From Chelydra serpentina (Eukaryota > Chordata > Testudines > Chelydridae): a stretch of 64,000 nt of DNA. The notes under the pieces were generated by a model. That model saw nothing but the letters and a program-made list of their open reading frames with translations, was not told where the DNA came from and ran no database searches. Shown piece by piece: positions 20,397 through 30,316 of the stretch (positions are counted from its first letter, which is position 1; each line of letters opens with the position of its first letter). Both the position numbers and the translations under genes were made by a program. Where the stretch lies: NCBI GenBank assembly GCA_037349315.1, contig JBAIAC010000590.1, forward strand, positions 310,001 through 374,000, in the 5' to 3' direction.

Positions 20397-21965
20397 TGTG
20401 ATGGGTTGGGGCCACAGAGACCTGCTTGGTGGTGCCACCTGGTGTGCCAAGGCTACTTCTTCCCCTGCTTCCAGGCCTTTTCCAGCTTGGGACTCCCGAA
20501 TCCTGTCTGTTTTGAGCCAGATTCCACTGATCTGCTGCAAACACAGACCCAGGTCCGAACCAAGTCCACTCACCACTGTAAGGCCCCTGGAAGCGCTCTT
20601 GCCTTTGACACCCAGCTGCTCAACTCCAAGGAGGTTCAAACCCTTAATCAATCCATTTTACCCTGTATAAAGCTTATACAGATGTTACATATATACATTT
20701 ATAAGCATCTCCCCATAAAGTTTTATGGGGAACACCGTCACAGCCTCCTCCTGAACTTACTGCCAGAGACTTGGACACTGTCCATGGTGGAGGCAGTACA
20801 CATAAAGCCCCTGTTTGTCTTTGGTCACACCACTTTTCAGTACCGGCACACCACATGGTGTCATTCGTAATGGTTTTAGCAAAATGCGAGGTTCCTGGTC
20901 CCCGGGCGCCTGAAAATGGGTTGGGGTGTAGTATTGCTAACAGGATACAGATAGCAATACCTGTTAAGGTGTAGGAACCTCGGCATTTAGCTCTCAGTGC
21001 CATGAGGCGGCGTGCCTCAGTTTCCCCTTTCACACAGCAGCCTGGGCCTGTTATGCTTTTGCTGTTGTGCCAAGCTTCCAGCCGGTTACCCGATATAGGC
21101 CGACAGGTAACATGTTTGTACGACCGTGAGGTAACCATCCCAAGCATGTACAACAGTTTTTCCCACCAATCAGGTATGTTCCCGATCTTGAAAGGGTTGA
21201 CCCTCAGTGTTAACTCCTTTGTTATAACCCACAGAATTTAACCCTGTAGGTTTCAGGTGTAACCTGAAACTGTTTCAAAACCAGTTCCTTAAATTTACCA
21301 TACTTGGAGGCATCCCCAATGGGCATCTTATTGAATACGTCCAGAGCTCTGCCAGTCAATTTGGCTATCAAGGTGGTTATTTTTTGATCTTCAGGGATCG
21401 CATGGAGGGAGCACAGTCTCTCGAAGGTGATAAAATATTCGGCTATATCCTTGGATTCATCATACTGGGGGCATAGACGCTCCCATTTGGGGATTTTTGG
21501 GGAAGCGGAGCCGGCAGCTGAAGGGTTTCGACTCTTCAACTCTGCGATGGCCAGTTCATGCTTCTGGGCCTCCATAGCTCTCTTGTGGGCCACCTCCTCC
21601 CTGATTCTTTCTGCTTCCATAGCTCTCTGGTGGGCCAGCTCCTCTGCTTCCATAGCTCTCTTGTGGGCCTCCTCAGCTCTCTTGTGGGCTTCTGTCTCTG
21701 CACTAATTTCCAGCGTACGTAATTCGATTCGTCTCCGATGTTCGTTCTCTTTCTCTGTTATTTCGACTGCACTCAGATCAGGAGCTCTTCAGTTAAGAGA
21801 CTTTCCCAGCTACCCTGATCTTCACTCTTACTTATTTGATTTCCTTTTCTGTCCCTACTTCCCTTACCCGAAATAAGCAAACAGAAACTAACAAACCAGT
21901 AACCACTTTGTCTGTTTTCCAGCCACCACACTTAAAACTCACTTAAAATCACTACCAGTATGTCA
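20397..21965 (-). repeat. Tandem member 3 of element 2 (right end truncated)
   Basis: A copy of member 2 with a 346-bp LTR at 20397-20742. It ends at TATGTCA (21965), where members 1 and 2 would continue into the primer-binding site. From 21966 element 1 sequence resumes. Unit 3 shows the identical junction at 58680/58681, so this breakpoint is older than the 39.5-kb duplication. Confidence 0.9.
21222..21653 (-). pseudogene. gag: gag fragment of element 2, member 3
   Basis: The protein remnant has the same sequence as the fragment in member 2: helical Ala/Glu-rich region and N-terminal half of the SCAN-like capsid, with the rest deleted. The upstream start region is missing. Confidence 0.8.
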
Positions 21966-22592
21966 TTTTGCAGTATCCTGTCTGCAAAAGCAGGTCCAGG
22001 CCTTTATTGGGATGGCGGGGTACTATCGAAGATTTGTGCCCCACTTTAGCGCCATAGCCACCCCCATCACTGAGCTATGCAAGAAGGGGAAGCCAGACAA
22101 GGTGGTCTGGACCGAGGAGTGCCAGTGGGCTCTCTGTGCACTGAAGGAGGCTTTGATCAGGGGCCCGGTTCTGGCAAACCCAGATTTTGACAAGCTCTTA
22201 TGGTGTTCACCGACGCCTCAGACATGGGACTGCGGGCCGTGTTAATGCAGGAGGATGAAACGGGGCAGAGACACCCCATCGTGTATTTAAGCAAGAAGCT
22301 GCTACCCCGAGAGCAGAATTATGAGGCCATCGAGAAGGAATGCCTGGCCATGGTGTGGGCCCTCAAGAAACTAGAGCCGTATCTATTTGGGCGACACTTC
22401 ACCGTGTACACCGACCACTCGCCCCTGACCTGGCTACACCAGATGAAAGGGGCCAACGCTAAGCTCCTCAGGTAGAGCCTGCTCCTGCAGGATTACGACA
22501 TGGACGTGGTCCATGTGAAAGGAAGTGCCAACCTGATAGCGGATGCGTTGTCCCGGAGAGGGGGCCCTGAACGTCCCCAGGCCACTGGTTAG
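21966..22592 (+). pseudogene. pol: RT C-terminal remnant and RNase H of element 1, copy A
   Basis: The first part encodes the RT thumb/connection signature FIGMAGYYRRFVPHFS. It is followed by RNase H with acidic residues in order: D at 22212 (FTDASD), E at 22338 (EKECLAMVWA), D at 22413 (VYTDHSPLTWL) and D at 22542 (ADALSR). One frame change near 22195 separates the thumb from RNase H, and a TAG at 22473-22475 interrupts it after GANAKLLR. The frame's natural end is TAG 22590-22592, 25 bp before the polypurine tract. RNase H being the last pol domain before the LTR confirms that integrase is not at the C-terminus. Fingers and palm of RT are missing. Confidence 0.9.
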
Positions 22593-22616
22593 AGTGACCC
22601 CGCTCAGTACAGTCTC

Positions 22617-22630
22617 GAAGAGGGGAGAGA
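22617..22630 (+). promoter_or_regulatory. Polypurine tract of element 1, copy A
   Basis: Fourteen consecutive purines (GAAGAGGGGAGAGA) directly abut the TG of the 3' LTR. This is the expected plus-strand primer position. Confidence 0.85.
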
Positions 22631-23063
22631 TGTGATGGAGTAGAGAGCGAGATGGATTTGACTGGGAGGCTGGCTGCATTGGGAAAGGCTGCATCGGGAA
22701 TGTGAGACTTTACCTGAGGCTGTAACATGAGCCAGGACGGGGGTTGGGAGGTGACACCTTTGGCTGGGAGAATGGTAAAAGGCTAGAGGAGGGGCCCCGG
22801 GGGAGGGGAAGAGCCTGCTGGAGGTTTGGCTGGTTTTTGTCAGTTTGGAGCTGGGTGGTGAAACGCAGGGAGCCCCAGAGCCGGGGTCTAAGCTCCCTGC
22901 CCCCCAGAAGGCCCCAGCTGAGGGGTCCTGGTCATACTTACAAGCTCTGTTTGGACTCTTTCCTGACAACCCAAATAAACCTTCTGTTCTACTGGCTGGC
23001 TGAGAGTCACATTGAATCCCGGGAAGAGGGGTGCAGGACCTGACTCCCCCACACTCCGTGACA
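22631..23063 (+). repeat. 3' LTR of element 1, copy A (433 bp)
   Basis: The LTR runs from TGTGATGGAG to CTCCGTGACA, imperfect inverted termini with TG...CA ends. A poly(A) signal AATAAA lies at 22974-22979. Immediately after the LTR the telomere-like CCCTCAC array resumes. The partial 5' LTR kept in copy B (51065-51277) differs from its own 3' LTR by about ten substitutions and two short indels over roughly 210 bp by eye, which points to an old insertion. Confidence 0.88.
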
Positions 23064-26000
23064 CCCTCACACTCCCCCCTCCCCACCCCCACCCTCACCC
23101 ACACCCCCACCCCCAGCCTCAACATCACGCTCACCCTCACCCACACCCCAACACTCACCCTCACCCTCACCCCCACCCTCACCCTCACCCTCACTCCCAC
23201 CCCTCCCTCACCCCCACACCCACCCTTACCGTCAACCTCACCAAAATCCCCACCCCAACCCTCACCCTCACCCTAACCACAATCCCCCACACCCACCCTC
23301 ACCCTAACCCCCACCCCCACTCCTCATCCTCATCCGCACCCTCACCCTCACCATCACTCCGACTCCCACCCACACACTCACCGTCACCCCCACCCCCAAC
23401 CTCACCGTCACCCTCACCCTAACCCCCACTCCCATGCCCACCCTCTCCCCCATCCACACCCTCACTTCCACCCCCACCCCCACAACAACACTCACCCTCA
23501 CCGTCAGCCCCACACCCACACCCACACCCCCACCCTCACCCTCACCCCCACCCTCACCCTCACCCCACCCCCACCATCACCCTCACCAACCCCCCATCCT
23601 CACCCTCACACTCCCCCTCCCCTCTTGCACTCACCTACTTGTGCTTCTTCCTGGTATCCCACTTCCCCACTTACCTCGGGGCTTTGGTCTCCTTCCCCCT
23701 CACACTAACCCAACCCCAACCGTCACCCCACCCCCACCCTCACCTTCACTCTCACCCCCATCCGAACCCCCACCCTCACCATCACCCTCGCCCCCACCCC
23801 CACGCTCACCCTCACCCTAATCCTCATCCTCACCCTCACGCCACCCCCAGCCCCACGCCCACCCTCACCCTAAACCTCACCCCCACCGCCACTCCGACCC
23901 TCACCCTCACCCCCACCCCCACCCACACTCTCACCCTCACCCACCACCCTAACCCTCATCCTCACCCTCACCCCACGCACAGCCCCACTCCCACCCTCAC
24001 ACTCACCCTCACCCCCACCGCCACACCGACCCTAACCCTAACCCTAACCCCCACCCCCAGCTCCTCCCTCACTCTCACCACCACCCACACCCCCACCCAC
24101 ACCCCCACCCACACCCACACCCTCACTCCCACCCCCAACCTCACCCTCACCCCCCACCCCCACAACCACCCACACTCTCACCCTCACCCTCACTCTCACC
24201 CACAGCACCGCCCTCAACCTCACCCTCACCGTCACCCTCTCACTCATCGCCACCCCCACGCTCACCCTCACCCACACAGTCACCCAAACCTCCACTCCCA
24301 CTCCCACCCTGACCCTCACTCCCACCCCCACCATCACCCTCACCCCCACTCCCACCCCCCACCCACACCCTGACCCTCACTCTCAACCCAACACCCAACC
24401 CACCTCCAACCCCACCCACACACTCACCCGACCCGCACCCTCACCGTAACCTCCACACCCACTCTCACTCTCACCCTCACCCTAACCCTAACCGTAACAC
24501 TCACCCTCACCCTCACACACACCACAACACCCACCTCCACCCTCACCCTCACGCTCACCCTCACCATGACCCTAACTCCAAAGCCTACCGTCACTATCAC
24601 CCTTACCCCCCCCACCACCACCCTCACCCTCACCCACATCCTCACCCTCAACTTACCCCATCCCCACCCCACCTCCACCCTCACCCTCACCCCGCCCCCT
24701 ACCCCATCCTCCTCCTCACACTCACCCTGATCCTCAACTGCACCCCCACCCTCCTCCTCACCCTCACCCTCATCCTCACCTCCACCCCCACCATCGCTCT
24801 CACCCTCACCCTCACCCCAGCCCGACGCTCACCTTCACCCTCTCCCTTACCCCCACCCTCACGCTCACCCCCAACCTCACCCTCACCCCCACACCCTCTC
24901 CCACCCTCACCATCACCACAACTCCCACCACCACCCTCACCCTCACCCTCATCATCGACCCTACCCTCAACCCCACGCCCACCCCCTCCCTCACCCCCAG
25001 ACTCACCTTCACCCTAAGCCTCACCCACACCCCACCCCCACCATCACCATCACACTCAACCCCACCCCCGCCCTCTCCCCCACACTGACCTTCATCCTAA
25101 CCCCGAGCCACAACCCAATCCCCACCCCCACCCTCACAATCACCCTCACTCTCACCCTCACCCCCACCCCGACCCAAACCCCCACCCACACCCTCACCCT
25201 CACAGTAAAACCAAAACCCACCCTAACCGTCACCTTCACCCTCACCCCCAACCCCAGTCCCACCCTCACTCTCACTCTCACCTTCGCACCACCCCGACCC
25301 CCACCCGAACCCGAACCCCACCCGAACCCGAACCCCACCCCCCACCCTCCTCCTCACCCTCACTCTCATCCTCAGCTCCACCCTCAGCCTCTCCCTCAGC
25401 CTCACCCTCACCCTCAACCCCACCCCCACTCCCACTCTCACCCCCACCCCCACTCCCCCCTCACCCTAACCCCAAACCTACCCACACCCTCACTCTCACC
25501 CTCACACTCACCGTCACTCTCACACTCAGCCTAATCCTAACCCTCACCCTCACGCTCAACCTCACCCTCACCCCAACCGCCCCTTTCACCCCCCACTCCC
25601 ACCCTAATCCTCACACTCATCCACAACACAAACGTCACCCTCACCATCACCCTCACCCTCAACCCCACCCCCAACCTACCTCACCCTCACACTTACCCCA
25701 ACCCCCCAAATCTCCCTCACGCTCACAATCAAACCCACACCCACGCACACCACACCTCCACCCTTATGCTCACCCCCATCCCCACTCCCACCCTCACCCT
25801 CACTCAGACCCCCACCCCCACCCTCACCCTCACCCTCACGTCAATCCCCAGCCCCACCCCCACCCTCACCCTCACCCTCACCATCAACCCCAACCCCACC
25901 CCCACCCTCACCCTCACTCTCACCCTCACCCTAACCCTCACCCTCAACTTCACCCCAACCCTCACCCCCACAACAACCCCGAACCTCGCCCTCACCCTAT

Positions 26001-27502
26001 CCCCCAAACCCACCGTCACCATCACCCTCACACTAACCCCCAAACACTCCATCAATATCCCCTTCACCCTCACCCTCACCCCAACCCCCACTCCCTCCCT
26101 CTCCCTCACCCTCACCCTCACAATAAAACCAAACCCCACCCTAACCCTCACCTTCACCCTCACCCCCAACCCCAGTCCCACCCTCACTCTCACTCTCACC
26201 CTCGCCCCACCCCGACCCCCACCCGAACCCGAACCCCACCCCCACCCCCACCATCCTCCTCACCCTCACTCTCATCCTCAGCTCCACCCTCAGCCTCTCC
26301 CTCAGCCTCACCCTCACCCTCAACCCCACCCCCACTCCCACTCTCACCCCCACCCCCACTCCCACCCTCACCCTAACCCCACTCCTACCCACAACCTCAC
26401 TCTCACCCTCACACTCACCATCACTCTCACACTCAGCCTAATCCTAACCCTCACCCTCACACTCAACCTCACCCTCACCCCAACTGCCCCTTTCACCCCC
26501 CACTCCCACCCTATCCTCACACTCACCCTCAACCCAAACGTCACCCTCACCATCACCCTCACCCTCAACCCCACCCCCAACCTACCTCACCCTCACCCTT
26601 ACCCCAACCCCCCAAATCGCCCTCACGCTCACCGTCAAACCCACACCCACGCACACCCCATCCCCACCCTTATGCTCACCCCATCCCCACTCCCACCCTC
26701 ACCCTCACTCAGACCCCCACCCCCACCCTCACCCTCACCCTCATGTCAATCCCCAGCCCCACCCCCACCTCATCCTCACCCTCACCACCAACCTCAAACC
26801 CATCCCCACCCCCACCCTCACCCTCACTCTCACCCTCACCCTAACCCTCACCCTCAACCTCACCCCAACCCTCACCCCCACAACAACCCCGAACCTCGCC
26901 CTCACCCTATCCCCCAAACCCACCGTCACCATCACCCTCACACTAACCCCCAAACACTCCATCAGTATCCCCTTCACCCTCACCCCCACCCCAACCCCCA
27001 CCCCCTCCCTCTCCCTCACCCTCAACCTTAGCCGAACCCCCACAATAACCCTCAGCTTCACACTCAACCCCACACCCACGCCCACCCCACCCCCACTCCC
27101 ACCGCCACCCCCACCCCCACCCTCATGCTCACACTAACCCTCAAACCCACCGTGAGCATCACCTTCACCCTCACCCCGACGTCCACCATCACCCTCATAC
27201 TCACCCTCACCACCACCCCACCCCCCACCCTCACCCTCACCCTAAACCCAACCCCCACCCCCACCCCAACCTCTCACCCTCACCCTAACCCTAATACTAA
27301 CCCTAACCCTCACCCTCAGTTTAACACTCACCCCAACCCCCACCCCCACCCCCAGCCACCCCCTAACCCCCACCTCACCCTCACAATCACCCCGACCCCC
27401 ACCCCCACCCTCCTCCTCACCCTCACCCTCACCCTAACCCCCACCCCCACCCATCACCCTCAGCGTAACGCTCAACCTGACCCCCACCCCCACCCTCACC
27501 CT
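23064..27502 (-). repeat. Telomere-like degenerate hexamers, C-rich on + strand
   Basis: A degenerate CCCTCA/CCCCCA array containing one clear subrepeat of about 906-910 bp. The TTATGCTCACCCC landmark occurs at 25764 and 26670, and CAAACACTCCATCA at 26041 and 26951. Their unit 2 counterparts lie near 37800 and 38065, and those of unit 3 near 63200 and 63463. A 100-bp non-repetitive island sits at 23604-23705. Open frames are of the Thr-Leu/Pro-His type. Confidence 0.9.
23604..23705. other. Short unique-looking island inside the telomere-like array
   Basis: About 100 bp of mixed composition (CTTGTGCTTCTTCC, GGTATCCCACTTCC, GGGGCTTTGGTCTCC) interrupts the hexamers and is conserved at 60317-60415. 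I recognise no gene or element in it. It may be a relic of an older insertion. Confidence 0.6.
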
Positions 27503-28101
27503 GTGACGCTGAGGGTGAGGTGGGGCGGTGGGGTGGTGGTGACGGTGAGTTAAGGGATTTGGTGGGGGTGGGGTTTGTGGTGTGGGTGAGCGTGAGGGTG
27601 AGCGTCAGGGTGAGGGTGGGGGTGGGAGGGAGGATCAGGGTGGCAGTGAGGATGGGGTAGGTGTCAGGGTGATGGTGAGGGTTGGGGTGGGGGTTAGGGT
27701 GTGGGTAAGGTTGAGGGTCGGGTGCGGGTGAGGGTGAGGATAGGTGGTGAGGGTGGGAGTGGGGCTGAGGGTGAGGGTGAGGGAGGGGATGAGAGTGAGG
27801 GAGAGGGTGCGGGTGGGGGTGGGAGTGAGTGTAAAGGTGGGGCTGTGGGTGGGGTGTTCGTGGGCGTGGGTTTGAGGGTGAGGGTGATTGTGGGTTTTGG
27901 GGTAAGGGTGAGGGTGACGGTGAGCTTGGAGGTGGGGATGGGGGTGGAGGTGAGGGTGAGGGTGGGGTTTGGGTGAGGGTGAGATTGGGGGTGGGGGTGG
28001 GGATGGGGGTTGGAGTGAGGGTGAGGTTGAGGGTGAGTCCATGGGTGAGGGTTAGGGTTAGGGTGAGGGGTGGGGTGGGGGTAAGGGTGAGGTTGAGCGT
28101 T
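27503..28101 (+). repeat. Telomere-like degenerate hexamers, G-rich on + strand
   Basis: A short inverted segment bounded by CACCCTGTGACG on the left and GAGCGTTACTCCCCCACC on the right. Both junctions are repeated at 38591 and 39075 in unit 2, with the same interior landmarks (GGGGTTTGTGGTGTGGGTGA, GGATGAGAGTGA). Confidence 0.9.
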
Positions 28102-28817
28102 ACTCCCCCACCCTCAGCCTCATTCTCACCCTCACCCTATCCATAACCATAGCCCTAACCCTAACCCTCACTCACACCCCCACCCCCACCCTCACCCACA
28201 CCACCACCCCACGCCCACCCTCACCCCAACCGCCACCGCCAACCCCACCCTCACCATCAACGTGAGCCTCACCCCCACCCTCACCCTCACACCCACCCCA
28301 CCCTCACTCTCACCCCCACCCCTACCCCCACCCCCACCCCAACCCTGACCCTCAACCTCACCCTCACCCCAACCGCCACCTTTAACCCCACCCCCACCCT
28401 CACCCTCACCCCAAACCCCACCCTCACCATTACCCTCACCCTCACCCCTCCCCCCAGCCCACCCCCAACCTCACCCATAACCCCACCTCACCCCCACCCC
28501 CAACCCCCACCCCCAACCCCCACCCCCAACCCCACCCTCACCATCACCGTGAGCCTCACTCCCACCCTCATCCTAATCCCCACCCAACCCTCACCCCAAC
28601 CGCCACCCCAACCCCACCCTCACCCTCACCCCTACCCCCACCCCAACCCTAACCCTCAACCTCACCCTCACCCCTAACCCTCAACCTCACCCTCACCCCA
28701 ACCGCCACCCCAAACCTCACCCCCACCCTAACCCTCACCCCAAACCTCACCATTAACCTCCCCCCTCCCCCAACTCCACCCCAACCCCACCCCCACAATC
28801 ACCCTCACCCTCAAACC
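28102..28817 (-). repeat. Telomere-like degenerate hexamers, C-rich on + strand
   Basis: The closing C-rich segment of unit 1, ending CCCAAGCCACATCCACGC at the next satellite block. Its counterpart is 39078-39580. It contains CCCCAACCCCCACCC runs and CACCGTGAGCCTCACCCC landmarks shared with unit 2. Confidence 0.9.
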
Positions 28818-29920
28818 CCAAGCCACATCCACGCAATACCTCGCAATGAACAATTCATTCCTGTTCAGAACAAGAACCAAATTTATCCTGGAATCCTCTT
28901 AAAAACGCCAGTTAGGTTTGCTGCTTCGCTTCTTGCACTGGATTGCCTCCTCCTAAAGCAGTTATGCGCTACTTGGCTTTTCGTACAGATCCGTTCGTAA
29001 GAATACCTCGCAATGAACAATTCAACCTTGTTCACTGCTACTGCCAGCTCTCTCCTGTAATCCTCCTCCAAAAGTTATTTAAATGTACTGCTGCGATATT
29101 GGTACAGATCCGTTCGTGAGAATACCTCACTACGATCAATTCAATCCTGTTCACTGCAAGTTCCAAATTTCTCCTGGAAGCCTCTTTGAAACGTCCGTTA
29201 GATCTTCCACTGAGCTTTTTGTAGCTATTAGATTTTGAAAATTCCTAAAAAAGCATTTCAATTCTGTTCACTGCTACAGACGAATTTCACATGGAATCCT
29301 GCTCCAAAAGCCGTTATGCTGCACTGGTTTGGCTTTTCGTACAGTTCCGTTTGAATAATTCACTCCTGTTAACAGCAAGTTCCAAATTTATCCTGGAATC
29401 CTCTTAAAAAGGCCAGTTAGCTGTTATGCTGCGCTTTTTGTACACATCGGTTCTTGAAAATTCCTCACAAAGAGCATTTCAATTTTTTCTCTGCTACAAC
29501 TAAATTTCTCTTGGAATCCTCCTCTAAAATCAGTTATGCTGTACAGGTTGGCTTTTCGTACAAATCCGTTCGTAAGAAAACCTCGCAATGAAGAATTCAA
29601 CCTTGTTAACTGCTACTGCCAAATCTCTCCTGTAATCCTCCTCTAAAAGCTTTTTGAAGGAACTGCTGTGAATTTGGTACAGACCATTAGTGAGAATACC
29701 TCACTACGCTCAATTCAATCCTGTTCACAGCAAGTTCCAAATTTATCCTAGAATCGTCTTAAAAATGCCAGTTAGATATGCTGCTGCGCTCCTTGTGCAC
29801 ATCGATTTGTGAAAATTCCTGACATGGAGCATTTCATTTTTTAACTGCTACAGCTAAATTTCTGCTGGAATCCGCCTCAAAAAGCTATTTCGCTGTACTG
29901 CTTAGCTTCTGGTACAGATC
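28818..29920. repeat. AT-rich ~118-bp satellite, block 2 (~9 monomers)
   Basis: GTACA phase marks fall at about 28983, 29102, 29221, 29339, 29440, 29558, 29677, 29795 and 29912, giving spacings of 119, 119, 118, 101, 118, 119, 118 and 117 bp. The 101-bp monomer carries an internal deletion. The block starts at ACATCCACGCAATACC, as blocks 1 and 3 do, and ends at GGTACAGATCCCT, which runs into CCCTAACCCC. Confidence 0.93.
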
Positions 29921-30316
29921 CCTAACCCCAACCCCCACCCTCACCCTATCCCTAACACAGCGCCACCCTCACTCTCACCACCACCCCACCCTCCCCCTCC
30001 ATCTCACCCACACCGTCACCCTCACCCTAAACGTCACCCTAACCCCGACCAACAACCCTCACCTTCACTCTCACCCTCACTGTAACCCCCACCCCAACAC
30101 TCAACGTCACCCTCACGCTCATCCCACACCCACCCCCTCCCTTACGCTCACCCTCACTCAAACCGCTCATCCCCACCCTCAGCCCAACCCTCACCCCCAC
30201 CCGCACATTCACTCCAACCCACACCCCGCCCCTCACCCTCACTGTCACCCTCACCCCCACCTTCACCACCACCATCACGTCCCCCCACCCCACGCCCACC
30301 CTCACCCTCACTAACC
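29921..30316 (-). repeat. Telomere-like degenerate hexamers, C-rich on + strand
   Basis: Counterpart of 4534-4790, about 140 bp longer at its left end. It shares AAACCGCTCATCCCCAC-type and CAACCCACACCCCGCCCCTC landmarks with unit 1. It ends at the palindromic CTAACCCGGGGGAGG. Confidence 0.88.

Larger units (their letters stand above)
14715..21965 (-). mobile_element. Antisense Gmr1-like element 2, three-member tandem array in copy A
   Basis: The array is inserted in element 1 pol. From left to right it reads LTR (1141 bp), internal region (2932 bp), LTR (346 bp), internal (1263 bp), LTR (346 bp), internal (1223 bp). The right end lacks an LTR and primer-binding site, and joins the RT remnant of element 1 at 21965/21966. 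The last two members have a period of exactly 1609 bp and are almost identical. Relative to member 1 they lack 795 bp of LTR, about 1575 bp of gag/protease (16346-17920) and about 94 bp around the gag start. The shared LTRs suggest growth by recombination between LTRs. Confidence 0.88.
11434..23063 (+). mobile_element. Gmr1-like Ty3/Gypsy element 1, copy A (broken, interrupted)
   Basis: Order on the + strand is gag (SAP-like segment, coiled coil, SCAN-like capsid, zinc knuckle), aspartic protease, integrase, a gap filled by an antisense second element (14715-21965), RT C-terminal remnant with RNase H, polypurine tract, 3' LTR. Integrase ahead of RT/RNase H is the hallmark of the Gmr1-like clade. 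The 5' LTR and leader are absent: the sequence passes from telomere-like DNA into gag leader at a GCC shared with the retained sequence of copy B, so a deletion of about 0.53 kb with microhomology is likely. The RT core with its YxDD motif is not present anywhere in the window. Confidence 0.9.
34..28817. repeat. Macrosatellite compound unit 1
   Basis: The unit consists of an AT-rich satellite block, then C-rich, G-rich and C-rich telomere-like DNA, a retrotransposon insertion at 11434-23063, and further C-rich, G-rich and C-rich DNA up to the next satellite block. Its edges and strand-switch junctions recur in unit 2 (28818-39580) and, as far as the window goes, in unit 3 (39581-64000). Without the retrotransposon it is about 17.2 kb, against about 10.8 kb for unit 2; the difference lies mostly in satellite copy number and in duplications within the telomere-like DNA. 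Confidence 0.8.

Noticed and set aside
16923..21965. An envelope gene in element 2
   Set aside because: The hydrophobic stretches after protease lack a signal peptide, a Cys pattern or a fusion-peptide context, and the frame runs into the LTR.
18788..21965. CRISPR-like or other prokaryotic repeat array
   Set aside because: The repeats are retrotransposon LTR-internal units more than 1.5 kb long, with gag coding sequence.
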